Below, in pieces: positions 55,380-64,000 of a stretch of 64,000 nt of DNA. Every line of letters begins with the position of its first letter. Position 1 is the stretch's first letter. The position numbers and the translations under genes were made by a program. Source of the stretch: Actinokineospora fastidiosa (lineage in GTDB: Bacteria > Actinomycetota > Actinomycetes > Mycobacteriales > Pseudonocardiaceae). The notes under the pieces were generated by a model, which was not told the origin of the DNA, searched no databases, and was given only the letters and a program-made list of their open reading frames with translations. Location: positions 124,001 to 188,000 of the forward strand of contig NZ_BMRB01000005.1 of the NCBI RefSeq assembly GCF_014648415.1. The letters run 5' to 3'.

Positions 55380-56189
55380 TCAGGCGGGCTTGACCGCGAC
55401 GCCTGCGTAGAGATTGGACCGGTCGGCGTCGGCCGCGTCCTCCGGCCGCTCCGGCCGCCACTGCGGTGTGTAGACCAGACCCGGCTCCACGAGGTCGAAG
55501 CCCGTCAGCATGCGCAGGATCTCCCCCCGGGTTCGCGGGAAGATGGGGTCCTGGCTGTTGCGGAACAACTCGACCGCGCCCGCCATGCCCGACGGCGCGT
55601 TGTCCCACGTGAACGCCGAGATCGCCAAATGTGTTCCAGGAGCGACGAGATCGCGGTAACGGCCCACCAGCGCCCACGGGTCGTCGGCGTCGGGGATGAA
55701 CTGGATGACGCCGACCATCAGCAGCCCGATCGGCCGGGCGGGGTCGATGAGGTCGCGGGTGCGCGGCGCGGCGAGGATCTTCTCCGGGTCGCGCATGTCG
55801 GCCTGGATGACCGCCGCGTTGGGGTTTCCGGTCAGCATCAGCTCGCTGTGCGCGACGGCGACGGGCTCGTAGTCGACGTACACTACGCGCGCGTCCGGGT
55901 TGGCGCCCTGCGCGATCTCGTGCACGTTGCCCACGGTCGGGATGCCCGAGCCGAGGTCGAGGAACTGGTCGATGCCCTGCTCGACCAGGTGCAGCACGGC
56001 CCGCCGCAGGAACGACCGGTTGAGCCGGGCCATGTCCCGCGCGGGCACGACCTTCAGCAGCTTCTCGGCCAGCTCGCGGTCGCCCGGGAAGTTGTGGCCG
56101 CCGCCGAGCAGGTAGTCGTAAACCCGCGCGGCGCTGGGGAGTTCGGTGTTGACACCCTCGGGGACCCAGCTCGCGGTCTCGCTCACCAC
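55380..56189 (-). CDS. DUF574-family SAM-dependent methyltransferase
   Basis: 269 residues from GTG (two adjacent GTGs possible). Matches the actinobacterial DUF574 (S-adenosyl methyltransferase, PF04672) pattern: PSAARVYDYLLGGGHNFPGDRELAEKLL, FLDLGSGIPTVGNVHEIAQ, RVVYVDYEPVAVAHSE and IGLLMVGVIQFIPD. These genes are abundant in actinomycetes; the substrate is not known. Same strand as the neighbouring c-di-GMP-like gene, 101 bp apart. Confidence 0.88.
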   Translation of the reverse strand: MVSETASWVPEGVNTELPSAARVYDYLLGGGHNFPGDRELAEKLLKVVPARDMARLNRSFLRRAVLHLVEQGIDQFLDLGSGIPTVGNVHEIAQGANPDARVVYVDYEPVAVAHSELMLTGNPNAAVIQADMRDPEKILAAPRTRDLIDPARPIGLLMVGVIQFIPDADDPWALVGRYRDLVAPGTHLAISAFTWDNAPSGMAGAVELFRNSQDPIFPRTRGEILRMLTGFDLVEPGLVYTPQWRPERPEDAADADRSNLYAGVAVKPA

Positions 56190-56268
56190 ACACCTCTATC
56201 GGGGGACTCGGCCGTGTTTCCCGCGAGCCTACTGACCCGGTCTGTCGTCCATTCGGGTCATCCTGGGA

Positions 56269-58575
56269 TCACTGATCATCACTCATGGTCACGATGTGAT
56301 CAGGGCGGACGGGGGCGTGGGTGAGGGCGACGCCGGTGGCGGCGCGGATCGCGGCGATGATCGCAGGCGTCGCCGAGATCGTCGGCGGCTCGCCGACGCC
56401 GCGCAGTCCGTACGGCGCGGCGGGATCGGCGAGTTCGAGGATGTCGACCGCCATCGGCGGCATGTCGAGGATCGTGGGGATCAGGTAGTCGGTGAAGGAG
56501 GGGTTGCGCACCTGCCCGTCGACGACCTGGATCTCCTCCATGACCGCGAGCCCGAGCCCCTGCGCGCTGCCGCCGTGGATCTGGCCCTCGACGGCCTGCG
56601 GGTTCAGCGCCTTGCCCACGTCCTGCGCGCACGCCAGCTCGACGACCCGGACCAGCCCCAGCTCGGTGTCGACGTCGACGACGGCGCGGTGCGCGGCGAA
56701 GGCGTACTGCACGTGCGCGTCGCCCTGGCCGGTCACCGGGTCCAGCGGCTTGGTCGGCCGGTGCCGCCACTCCACGGTGTGCTCGACCGGGCCGGTGAGC
56801 ACGTCGGCCAGGTCGGCGAGCGGCTCACCGTCCACTGTGGTCACCTTGCCGCCGTGCAGGCCCGCGCCGCCGGGCACCGAGGCGAGCACGTCGGCTCGCA
56901 CCGCGGCGCACGCGGCCCGGACCGCTCCCCCGGTGACATAGGTCTGCCGGGAGGCGCTGCTGGACCCCGCGCTGCCGACCGAGGTGTCCGCGGGCACGAC
57001 GGTCACCTGCCGCACGCCCAGCTCGGTCCGGGCGATCTGCGCCTGCACGGTCACCAGCCCCTGCCCGACCTCGGCGGCGGCGGTGTGCACGGTGGCGACC
57101 GGCTCGCCCTGGATCAGCTCCAGCCGCACGCGCGCGGTGGAGTAGTCGTCGAACCCCTCGGAGAACCCGACGTTCTTGACGCCGACGCCGTAGCCGACCC
57201 CGCGCACGACGCCCTCGCCCCGGGTGGTGTTGGCGACCCCGCCCGGCCGCTCGCGCGGGTCGTCGGCGGCGGGCGGCGGCATCGGCCGGTCGCGCACGAT
57301 GGTCAGCAGCCGGGCCACCGGCGCCGGGGAGTCGATGACCTGGCCGGTCGGCATGGTGGAGCCCTCGCGGACGGCGTTGCGCAGCCGGATCTCGACCGGG
57401 TCGACGCCGATCCGCTCGGCGAGCCTGTCCATCTGGGATTCGTAGGCGAAGCACGCCTGCACAGCGCCGAACCCGCGCATGGCCCCGCACGGCGGGTTGT
57501 TGGTGTACATGCCGTAGGCGTCGATGTGCACGTTGGGGACCTCGTACGGGCCCACGCCGAGGGTGGCGGCGTTGGCCACCACGGCCGTCGTGCTGGAGGC
57601 GTAGGCGCCGCCGTCGAGGACGATGCGGGCGCGGACGTAGACGAGCCTGCCGTCCTCGGTGGCGCCGTGCTCGTAGCGCAGCCGGGCCGGGTGGCGGTGG
57701 ACGTGCCCGAAGAACGACTCCTCGCGCCCGTAGACCATCTTCACCGGCTTGCCGGTGCGCAGGGCCAGCATGCTCGCGTGGACCTGCATGCTCAGGTCCT
57801 CCCGCGCGCCGAACGCGCCGCCGACGCCGCCGAGGGTGATGCGCACCTTCTCCTCCGGCAGCCCGAGCGAGCGGGCGACCTGGGCGCGGTCGACGTGCAG
57901 CCACTGGGTGGCCACGTAGAGGTCGACGCCGCCGTCGTCGGCGGGCACGGCCAGCCCGGACTCCGGTCCGAGGAACGCCTGGTCCTGCATGCCGACGGTG
58001 TACTCGCCGACGACCACGACGGGCGCGGTCGCGGACTCGTCGCCGCGCCGGATCGGCACGTGCCGCAGGACGTTGCCGCCCTCGTGCAGCGCGGGCGCGG
58101 TGAAGGCGGCCTCGGCGTCGGTGACGGGCGTCAGCACCTCGTAGGCGACCTCGACCAGCGCGGCGGCGCGGCGCGCGGTCTCCGGGTGGTCGGCGGCCAC
58201 GACGGCGATGGGCTCGCCCTGGTAGCGCACGACGTCCTCGGCGAGGACGGGCTGGTCGGCGTGTTCGAGGCCGTAGCGGTTGCGGCCGGGGACGTCCTCG
58301 TGGGTGAGCACGGCGGACACCCCGGCGAGCTTGAGCGCGGCGGTGATGTCGACCCGGACGATCCGGGCGTGCGGATGCGGACTGCGGACCGTCGCGCCCC
58401 AGAGCATGCCGTCGGCCCACAGGTCGGACGAGTAGGCGAACTCGCCCCGCACCTTGAGCACGCCATCCGGCCGCAACGGGCTAGTCCCCACCGTCCCGCC
58501 ACCCCGCGTTTCTCCCTGGTGGTCGCGTCGGGCCGGAACAGTCCGGTTCAGCGCGGACCGGTCGCTGGCTTGCAT
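56269..58575 (-). CDS. Xanthine dehydrogenase, molybdopterin-binding subunit
   Basis: 768 residues from the ATG at 58575, AAGGGGAA upstream. Molybdenum hydroxylase large subunit: VRGEFAYSSDL N-terminal aldehyde-oxidase domain, GGVGGAFGAREDLSMQVHAS for cofactor binding, CGAMRGFGAVQACFAYESQ, GAGSSSASRQ-like SAGSSSASRQTY and the C-terminal GVGEPPTISATPAI containing the active-site Glu. Oxidises hypoxanthine/xanthine to urate together with the FAD and 2Fe-2S subunits. Those subunits lie 2.4 kb away on the same strand (60942, 61403), separated by a divergent membrane protein and a deaminase, so this subunit has its own promoter. Confidence 0.9.
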   Translation of the reverse strand: MQASDRSALNRTVPARRDHQGETRGGGTVGTSPLRPDGVLKVRGEFAYSSDLWADGMLWGATVRSPHPHARIVRVDITAALKLAGVSAVLTHEDVPGRNRYGLEHADQPVLAEDVVRYQGEPIAVVAADHPETARRAAALVEVAYEVLTPVTDAEAAFTAPALHEGGNVLRHVPIRRGDESATAPVVVVGEYTVGMQDQAFLGPESGLAVPADDGGVDLYVATQWLHVDRAQVARSLGLPEEKVRITLGGVGGAFGAREDLSMQVHASMLALRTGKPVKMVYGREESFFGHVHRHPARLRYEHGATEDGRLVYVRARIVLDGGAYASSTTAVVANAATLGVGPYEVPNVHIDAYGMYTNNPPCGAMRGFGAVQACFAYESQMDRLAERIGVDPVEIRLRNAVREGSTMPTGQVIDSPAPVARLLTIVRDRPMPPPAADDPRERPGGVANTTRGEGVVRGVGYGVGVKNVGFSEGFDDYSTARVRLELIQGEPVATVHTAAAEVGQGLVTVQAQIARTELGVRQVTVVPADTSVGSAGSSSASRQTYVTGGAVRAACAAVRADVLASVPGGAGLHGGKVTTVDGEPLADLADVLTGPVEHTVEWRHRPTKPLDPVTGQGDAHVQYAFAAHRAVVDVDTELGLVRVVELACAQDVGKALNPQAVEGQIHGGSAQGLGLAVMEEIQVVDGQVRNPSFTDYLIPTILDMPPMAVDILELADPAAPYGLRGVGEPPTISATPAIIAAIRAATGVALTHAPVRPDHIVTMSDDQ

Positions 58576-58738
58576 CCCGTTCCCCTTAGGTGCGGCTGGC
58601 GGCCACCGGACGCTGCCCGGGGACCGGCTGGTTGAGGGAGGCCTCCGGCGTGTTCTGCCCCACTCGGTTCGGGCAAACCGCTCCTGTCGTCGCGGTCGGG
58701 CGGCTAGCCTCTGTTCGAGTGAATCGGACTGGGGGCCC

Positions 58739-59584
58739 ATGCCTGACCTGATCATCGCGATCGCGCTGTGCGTCGCGGTCGCGATCGTCTACGCGACCGC
58801 CGCGCTGATCCAGGCCGCCTACGCCCACATGAGCGTCCGGGAGCTCACCCGCGTCCCGCTGTGGTGGGTCGCCCAGGCCCTCAACGCCCTCGGCGCGGGC
58901 CTGCACGTGGTCTCCCTGGGCTTCGGCCCGCTGTCGCTGATCCAGCCGCTGGGCGTGCTGACCCTGGTGCTCGCCGTGGTCGTCGCGGCGGGCAGGGCCC
59001 GCCGGATGATGACCCGGCTGGAGACCGTCGGCCTGGTGTCCACGGTCGCGGGGCTGGCGGGCCTTGCGATGATCATCACCACCGGCGGCACGCCGGACAC
59101 GCTGACCTCCAGCGAGCTGACCGGCCTGCTCGTCGCCGTGGTGATCCTGCTGGCCGGGCTCGGCTACAAGGGCGCCCTGCCGGGCGCGTCGTCGCTGTGG
59201 GAGGCGGTCGCGGGCGGCCTTGCCTACGCCGTCTGCTCGGCGCTGTGCCAGAAGGTCGTTGTCGGCTTCCAGACCGAGGGCGTCGGCGTGCTGCTCCACC
59301 CGGCGATCCTGGTCTCGATCGCCGCCATCGGCACCCTCGCGGTCGCGGGCACCGTGTTCACCCAGCGCTCCTACCGCGACGGCCTGGCCGCCCCGCTGGC
59401 GGTGACCAACCTGGTCAACCCGGCCGCCGCCACCGCCATCGGCGTGGTCTTCCTCGGCGAGACGGTCGCCACGACCGGTGTCGAGGCCGTGCTGGCCGTG
59501 GTCTGCGCGGTCCTGGCGGGCTACGGCGTGACGAAGCTGGCCCAGGCCCGCGAGGCCCAGCCCGAACTCCAGCCCGCCGTCTGA
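58739..59584 (+). CDS. DMT/EamA-type membrane protein
   Basis: 281 residues, ATG at 58739, about nine to ten hydrophobic helices without long loops, short GGTPDT and GETVAT turns. Layout resembles the DMT superfamily (small multidrug/nucleobase-type permeases). It is the only plus-strand gene within the purine region and splits the xanthine dehydrogenase genes; a role in purine transport is possible but not shown by the sequence. Confidence 0.8.
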   Translation: MPDLIIAIALCVAVAIVYATAALIQAAYAHMSVRELTRVPLWWVAQALNALGAGLHVVSLGFGPLSLIQPLGVLTLVLAVVVAAGRARRMMTRLETVGLVSTVAGLAGLAMIITTGGTPDTLTSSELTGLLVAVVILLAGLGYKGALPGASSLWEAVAGGLAYAVCSALCQKVVVGFQTEGVGVLLHPAILVSIAAIGTLAVAGTVFTQRSYRDGLAAPLAVTNLVNPAAATAIGVVFLGETVATTGVEAVLAVVCAVLAGYGVTKLAQAREAQPELQPAV

Positions 59585-59592
59585 CATCCCGA

Positions 59593-60951
59593 TCACCCCG
59601 TGAGGCCCGCGCGGGCCGCCAGCCGGGCGCTCGCGCCCGCCAGCCCCGCGGCGATGTCGTCCTCCGCGGCCTTGCACAGCCGATCGTCCTCCACCACCGG
59701 GTGACCGCCCACCAGCAGCGCCGACAGCGGCGGCAGCGCGCCGAACACCAGCGCGGCGACCGGGTCGGCGATGCCCGCGTGCTCGATCCCGGTCAGGTCC
59801 CACAGCGCGAGGTCGGCCAGCTTGCCCGGCTCGATCGAGCCGATCTCGGCCTCGCGGCCCAGGCAGGCCGCCCCGCCCATGGTGGCCATGCGCAGGGCGG
59901 CGCGGGCGTCCATGGCCGCCGCGCCGTCGCGGAGCCGGGCCAGGTAGGCCGCCGCGCGCAGCTCGACGCCCAGGCCGCCGTCCTCGTTCGAGGCCGCGCC
60001 GTCCGCGCCCAGGCCGACCGGGGCGCCCGCGGCCAGCAGGTCGGCGACCCTGGCGATGCCCGCGCCCAGCCGGGCGTTCGACGTCGGGCAGTGGGCGACG
60101 CCCGTGCGGGTGCGGCCCAGCGTGGCGACGGCGTCGTCGGCGAGGTGGATGGCGTGGGCGAGCCAGACGTCCGGGCCCGTCCAGCCGGTGCGCTCGGCGT
60201 ACTCGACGGGCGTGCAGCCGTACTCGGCCAGGCACTGCCGCTCCTCGTCCAGCGTCTCGGCGAGGTGGGTGTGCAGCCGCACGCCCGACGACCGGGCCAG
60301 CTCGGCGCAGCCGGTCATCAGCTCGGCGCTGACGGAGAACGGCGAGCACGGGCCGACGGCCACCCGCACGGCCGCGTCGGGCGCGGGGTCGTGGTAGCGC
60401 TCGATGGCCGCCTGCGTGCCCGCCAGCGCGCCGTCCAGGGTCTCGACCAGGGAGTCCGGGGGCAGGCCGCCGTCGGACAGCCCCCGGTCCATCGAGCCGC
60501 GCACGGCGTGCAGGCGCAGGCCGATCTCGCCAGCCGCGTCGACGACCGCGCCGAGCAGGTCGCCGCCGTCGGGGTGGATGTAGTGGTGGTCGGCGGCCGT
60601 CGTGCAGCCGGTGCGGGCCAGCCGGGCCAGGCCCGCGCGGGCGGCGGCGCGGGTGATGTCCTCGTCCAGGCCCGCCCACACCGGGTACAGCGTCACCAGC
60701 CAGGTGAACAGGTCCGCCTGCTGGGCCAGCCCGCGCGTCGCCCACTGGTACAGGTGGTGGTGGGTGTTCACCAGGCCCGGGGTGAGCAGGCGGCCGCTGG
60801 CGTCGATGCGCCGGTCGGCGGGCAGGTCGGGGGCCGGGCCAGCGCCGACGAGCGCGATCCGGCCGTCCTCGACCACCACGTGGCCCGCGCGGTGCTCGGT
60901 GTCCGCGGCGTCGACCGTGGCCACGGCCGCGCCGTCGATGATCAGTCGCAC
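59593..60951 (-). CDS. Amidohydrolase: 8-oxoguanine/guanine deaminase-like
   Basis: 452 residues from the GTG at 60951, overlapping the 2Fe-2S subunit gene by 10 bp. Amidohydrolase fold with metal ligands in NTHHHLYQW, THLAET, AHAIHL and the Asp in GLGADGAASNED. This pattern, including LVNTHHHLYQW..RG, fits the TrzN/8-oxoguanine deaminase branch. Placement in an operon with xanthine dehydrogenase, urate oxidase, HIU hydrolase and OHCU decarboxylase supports deamination of a guanine-type base to feed xanthine or urate. Confidence 0.85.
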   Translation of the reverse strand: MRLIIDGAAVATVDAADTEHRAGHVVVEDGRIALVGAGPAPDLPADRRIDASGRLLTPGLVNTHHHLYQWATRGLAQQADLFTWLVTLYPVWAGLDEDITRAAARAGLARLARTGCTTAADHHYIHPDGGDLLGAVVDAAGEIGLRLHAVRGSMDRGLSDGGLPPDSLVETLDGALAGTQAAIERYHDPAPDAAVRVAVGPCSPFSVSAELMTGCAELARSSGVRLHTHLAETLDEERQCLAEYGCTPVEYAERTGWTGPDVWLAHAIHLADDAVATLGRTRTGVAHCPTSNARLGAGIARVADLLAAGAPVGLGADGAASNEDGGLGVELRAAAYLARLRDGAAAMDARAALRMATMGGAACLGREAEIGSIEPGKLADLALWDLTGIEHAGIADPVAALVFGALPPLSALLVGGHPVVEDDRLCKAAEDDIAAGLAGASARLAARAGLTG

Positions 60952-61412
60952 GCCGCCCGGCCCTTCGCGCGGGACGCGGCGAGGCGCACCGCGTCCATGA
61001 TCTTCTCGTAGCCCGTGCAGCGGCACAGGTTGCCCGCCAGCGCCTCGCGGATGTCGGGGTCGGCGGGCGCCGGGTCGCGCCGCAGCAGGTCGTGCGCGGC
61101 GACGATCAGGCCGGGCGTGCAGAAGCCGCACTGCACGGCCCCGGTCTCCAGGAACGCCTGCTGGACCTCCTCCAGCCCGTCGCCCTCGATGGTGCGGACC
61201 CGCCGCCCCTCGGCCTGGCCTGCGGCGACCAGGCACGCGCAGACCGCCACGTCGTCCAGGTACACCGTGCAGGAGCCGCATTCCCCCTGCTCGCAGGCGT
61301 TCTTGCTGCCGGGCAGCCCCAGCCGCTCGCGCAGGACGTAGAGCAGGCTCTCGCCCTCCCACACGTCGTCGGCGACCCGCTGCTCGCCGTTGACCTCGAC
61401 CCTCACGCGCAT
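60942..61412 (-). CDS. Xanthine dehydrogenase, 2Fe-2S subunit
   Basis: 156 residues. Two iron-sulfur clusters: CEQGECGSCTVYLDDVAVCAC (plant-type) and CGFCTPG...CRCTGY (helical domain), the standard molybdenum hydroxylase small subunit. Passes electrons from the Mo centre to FAD. Overlaps the FAD subunit gene by 10 bp and the deaminase gene by 10 bp. Confidence 0.93.
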   Translation of the reverse strand: MRVRVEVNGEQRVADDVWEGESLLYVLRERLGLPGSKNACEQGECGSCTVYLDDVAVCACLVAAGQAEGRRVRTIEGDGLEEVQQAFLETGAVQCGFCTPGLIVAAHDLLRRDPAPADPDIREALAGNLCRCTGYEKIMDAVRLAASRAKGRAACD

Positions 61413-62257
61413 CCCGACCTCCGGTACTCCGCCCAGGCCCAGGTCAGGGTCCGGCGGGCCAACACCCCCAGCGCGTGCCGCCGGTAGGCGGCGGTCCCGC
61501 GCACGTCGTCGATGGGCCGGGCGGCCTGGGCGACGAGGTCGCCGAAGCGGCGGGCCGCGCTCTCCGGCAGGTCGGCGTCCCAGTCCAGCCCGGCAGCGAA
61601 CCGCTCGGCCTCCACGGCGCGCAGCGGCGTCGGGCCCGCCGAGCCGATGCCGGTGCCGACGGTCAGCGCCTCGGTGTCGAGCGCGACGGCGAACGAGCAC
61701 ACGGCGATGACCATGGCGTTGCGGGTGCCGACCTTGGCGAACTGCTGCGGCCCCCGCGGCGCGGGCACCAGCACCGCGGTGACCAGCTCGTCCGGCTCCA
61801 GCACGGACTTCTTGGGCCCGGTGAAGAACTCGCGCGCCGGGACGGTCCGCGTGCCGCGCACGGAGGCGATCTCCACGGTCGAGCCGTCGGCGAGCAGCGG
61901 CGGGTGCGCGTCGCCAGCGGGCGATGCCGAGCCGAGATTGCCGCCGACGGAGCCGCGGTTGCGGATCTGCGGCGAGCCGACCGTCCGCGCCGCCGCGGCG
62001 AGCCCCGGGGCCCGCTCCCCCACCTCGGCGATCACCCTGGCGTAGGGCAGGGCCGCCCCGATCCGGGTGCCGTCGTCGCGGAGGTCCCAGGCCGACAGCT
62101 CGGCGACCGAGGACAGGTCCAGCAGCGCGCCAGGCCGCCGCTTGTCGAAGTTGATCTCCACCATGACGTCGGTGCCGCCCGCGATCGGCACGGCCTCGGG
62201 CGTCGCGGCCTTCATGGCCAGCGCCTCGGCGAGCGTCGTCGGTCGCATGAACTCCAC
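61403..62257 (-). CDS. Xanthine dehydrogenase, FAD-binding subunit
   Basis: 284 residues from a GTG. CO-dehydrogenase flavoprotein-type domain: IAGGTDVMVEIN and TVGSPQIRNRGSVGGNLGSASPAGD bind FAD; the C-terminal CODH_FAD domain follows. Starts 10 bp after the urate oxidase stop, second of the coupled genes uricase-FAD-FeS-deaminase. Confidence 0.93.
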   Translation of the reverse strand: MEFMRPTTLAEALAMKAATPEAVPIAGGTDVMVEINFDKRRPGALLDLSSVAELSAWDLRDDGTRIGAALPYARVIAEVGERAPGLAAAARTVGSPQIRNRGSVGGNLGSASPAGDAHPPLLADGSTVEIASVRGTRTVPAREFFTGPKKSVLEPDELVTAVLVPAPRGPQQFAKVGTRNAMVIAVCSFAVALDTEALTVGTGIGSAGPTPLRAVEAERFAAGLDWDADLPESAARRFGDLVAQAARPIDDVRGTAAYRRHALGVLARRTLTWAWAEYRRSGCA

Positions 62258-62267
62258 AGTGGACTCC

Positions 62268-63110
62268 CTACCACCACGCCAGGCCCGGGTCGGGCGCGCC
62301 GGGCTTGACCACCGCGCCCTCGATGAGCCCGTACGGCCGGTCGGCCGCGTGGAACACCTCGCCCGGGTTGTCCAACCCGAACGGCGCCAGGTCGACGAGG
62401 AAGTGGTGCTTGTTGGGCAGCGACAGCCGCACCTCGGCGACCGTCTCCCCCGTCTCCAGCACCTTCCGCCCCATCTCGTACAGCGTCTGCTGCAGCGACA
62501 GGCTGTGCGTGGCCGCGAACGCGCCCAGGAGCGCGGCCCGCGCGGCGGTGAACGACAGGGCCCAGTCGGTGGGCCCGGTGTGCCGCCAGCGGGCGGTGAC
62601 GGCGGTGGCCAGGACGCGGTCGTCGGTCTCGGCGAGCGTCGTGTACTCGTCCTTGTGGAAGCCGTGGAACTCCGAGTCGGTGGTGTTCAGCACGACCAGG
62701 TCCGACACGCCCGAGACGACCCACTGCCCGTCCTCCGACGCCGACACCGTGGCCGTCCGCGTGCCCGCGCCCCGGACGAAGGAGTGCGCGCCCAGCCGGT
62801 CCCAGTTGTGCTGCTCGATGTGGACGCGGGCGCGGCTGATGGTGGGCGTGCTGTCGACGAAGTGCCGGGCCAGCCGCAGCGCGAAGTCCTCGATCTCGCC
62901 GACGCCGTCGCGGGCGAAGGCGTACACCGTGTTCTTCTGCGTGTCCGTGGGCAGCACGCCCGCGTTGTCGCCGGTCAGGTGGGTCGCGGCGAGGTCGCCC
63001 GCGAGCGTCGTGCTGACGGTCAGGTCGGTGAGCGCGTGCTCGGGGCCGTCCCGGTCCACCCGCACGAGGCGGATCCCGGCCTTGCCGTACCGGTTGTCCC
63101 CGAGTTCCAC
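62268..63110 (-). CDS. Urate oxidase
   Basis: 280 residues. Cofactor-free uricase that turns urate into 5-hydroxyisourate. Motifs: LPTDTQKNTVYAFA with the catalytic Thr, SEFHGFHKDEYTTL, ATHSLSLQQTLYEMG and LPNKHHFLVDLAPFGLDN. Two T-fold domains of the expected length. Its products are handled by the next two upstream genes (HIU hydrolase, OHCU decarboxylase). Confidence 0.95.
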   Translation of the reverse strand: MELGDNRYGKAGIRLVRVDRDGPEHALTDLTVSTTLAGDLAATHLTGDNAGVLPTDTQKNTVYAFARDGVGEIEDFALRLARHFVDSTPTISRARVHIEQHNWDRLGAHSFVRGAGTRTATVSASEDGQWVVSGVSDLVVLNTTDSEFHGFHKDEYTTLAETDDRVLATAVTARWRHTGPTDWALSFTAARAALLGAFAATHSLSLQQTLYEMGRKVLETGETVAEVRLSLPNKHHFLVDLAPFGLDNPGEVFHAADRPYGLIEGAVVKPGAPDPGLAWW

Positions 63111-63174
63111 GCGTCCTCCCCAGGTGGGCGGCAGTCCCGGAAGTCAACCTACGCCCCGGGGCAACCGCAAGTGG

Positions 63175-63498
63175 TCAGCTTCCCCGGTAGGTCGTGTAGC
63201 CGAACGGGCTGAGCAGCAGCGGGACGTGGTGGTGCCGGTCGTCGGCGACCCGGAACTCCACGGCCGCGCTCGGGTAGAACGCGTCCGCGCCGAGGTAGGC
63301 GGCGGTGTCGAAGGTCAGCCGGTGCACCCCGGGCGCGGCGGACCAGCCGGTGATCCGGCCGTCGGCGTCGGTGGCGCCGACCTCGGCGAGCACCCAGGCG
63401 CCGTCGTCGTCGCGGTACTCGTGCCGCACCGGCACCCCCGCCGCGGGCGCCCCGCGCGCGGTGTCGAGGACGTGCGTGGAAAGGCTCACCCGGGACAT
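63175..63498 (-). CDS. uraH: 5-hydroxyisourate hydrolase (transthyretin-like)
   Basis: 107 residues from the ATG at 63498. Transthyretin-fold HIU hydrolase: LSTHVLDTARGAPAAGVPV at the N-terminus, HHHVPLLLSPFGYTTYRGS with the diagnostic C-terminal YRGS. Converts 5-hydroxyisourate to OHCU. Overlaps the OHCU decarboxylase gene by 13 bp. Confidence 0.94.
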   Translation of the reverse strand: MSRVSLSTHVLDTARGAPAAGVPVRHEYRDDDGAWVLAEVGATDADGRITGWSAAPGVHRLTFDTAAYLGADAFYPSAAVEFRVADDRHHHVPLLLSPFGYTTYRGS

Positions 63499-63986
63499 CC
63501 TCCCGCCGCCTTCACCAGCCGCAAGTCGGCGATCTTGCGCAACTCCGCCCGCACTACCTCCTGCTCGACGTCGACGTCGTTGCCCATCCGCTCGCGCAGC
63601 GCGGCCAGCACCTCCGCGGCCGACAGCCCGGTCGCGCAGATCAGGAACACGTGCCCGAACCGCCGCTCGTACTCGGCGTTGCCCGCCCGCAGCCGCGCCA
63701 GGACGTCGTCGTCCGCGCTGGCCGCGGCCGCCTGCTCCTGCCGCGACCACCCCGCCTCGGGTCCCGTCGGCCGCTCCCCGACCCTCGGGTGCGCGCTCAC
63801 GGCCTCGAGCAGGTCGGCCCACGCCAACTCCTCGAAGACCTGCGCCGACATCGCCCGCAGCGCGTCGAGATCGGCGTACGGCCTGCCCGCCACCACCCGT
63901 GCCGCCCAGCGGCGGGAGGCGCAGCAGGCCAATAACTCCGCCCGCGCCTCGATCGCGTCCCCCGCGTTGACCCGTTTCACGATCAT
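63486..63986 (-). CDS. uraD: OHCU decarboxylase
   Basis: 166 residues from the ATG at 63986; a TTG at 63998 or a start beyond the window cannot be excluded, as no ribosome site is clear. Motifs of the family: LLACCASRRWAARVVAGRPY, the catalytic SAHPRVGE and FGHVFLICATGLSAAEVL. Completes conversion of urate to S-allantoin. First visible gene of the minus-strand purine operon. Confidence 0.9.
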   Translation of the reverse strand: MIVKRVNAGDAIEARAELLACCASRRWAARVVAGRPYADLDALRAMSAQVFEELAWADLLEAVSAHPRVGERPTGPEAGWSRQEQAAAASADDDVLARLRAGNAEYERRFGHVFLICATGLSAAEVLAALRERMGNDVDVEQEVVRAELRKIADLRLVKAAGGCPG

Positions 63987-64000
63987 CGGGCCAGTCAACA

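Overview
The window is high-GC actinobacterial DNA. Gene content and style point to Pseudonocardiales (Saccharothrix/Lentzea/Actinosynnema-like): a CebR-controlled cellobiose locus, a SapB-type lanthipeptide operon, an M. tuberculosis SigC-like sigma factor, an isonitrile-lipopeptide locus and many ATGA/GTGA translational overlaps. The family placement is inference; no rRNA, tRNA or CRISPR was seen.

Layout. 1-14,757: a galacto-manno-oligosaccharide utilisation locus (beta-mannosidase, alpha-galactosidase, Opp-type transporter, ROK regulator, aldo-keto reductase) that shares an 11-bp operator-like word between two of its promoters and carries a truncated second alpha-galactosidase fused to the end of the transporter operon; then an FAD oxidoreductase and a small, possibly frameshifted protein. 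14,834-20,583: secreted subtilisin-like protease, membrane protein, zinc alcohol dehydrogenase, methyltransferase. 20,584-26,793: cebEFG-bglC-cebR with two perfect CebR boxes and three tandem hairpins upstream.

26,785-34,167 (minus strand): a ramCSAB-like class III lanthipeptide operon (synthetase, 47-aa precursor, two ABC half-exporters). It is unusual in three ways: a perfect 14-bp hairpin directly behind the precursor gene; a roughly 320-bp array of about 17-bp near-palindromic units in front of the first exporter gene; and a 940-bp gene-free gap between the two exporter genes, filled by a 57-bp minisatellite and what looks like the C-terminal tail of a ComM/YifB ATPase. The two exporter halves have complementary broken ATP sites. 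34,553-37,225: ATPase-fold regulator-like protein, a second CebR-like LacI regulator, a small protein and sigC.

37,494-50,659: isonitrile lipopeptide biosynthesis (ScoE, ScoD/FcoT, acyl-AMP ligase, ACP, C-A-PCP-R NRPS), preceded by a KAS III and an extra ACP and followed by an MFS exporter and a complete FecBCD-type importer. Read as one unit this is a make-export-reimport metallophore locus and is the most interesting system here. A 142-bp inverted repeat closes it. 50,897-56,189: beta-propeller protein, PucR regulator, degenerate GGDEF-EAL protein, DUF574 methyltransferase. 56,269-63,986: purine catabolism (xanthine dehydrogenase in three subunits, amidohydrolase deaminase, urate oxidase, HIU hydrolase, OHCU decarboxylase), interrupted by a divergent DMT-type membrane protein.
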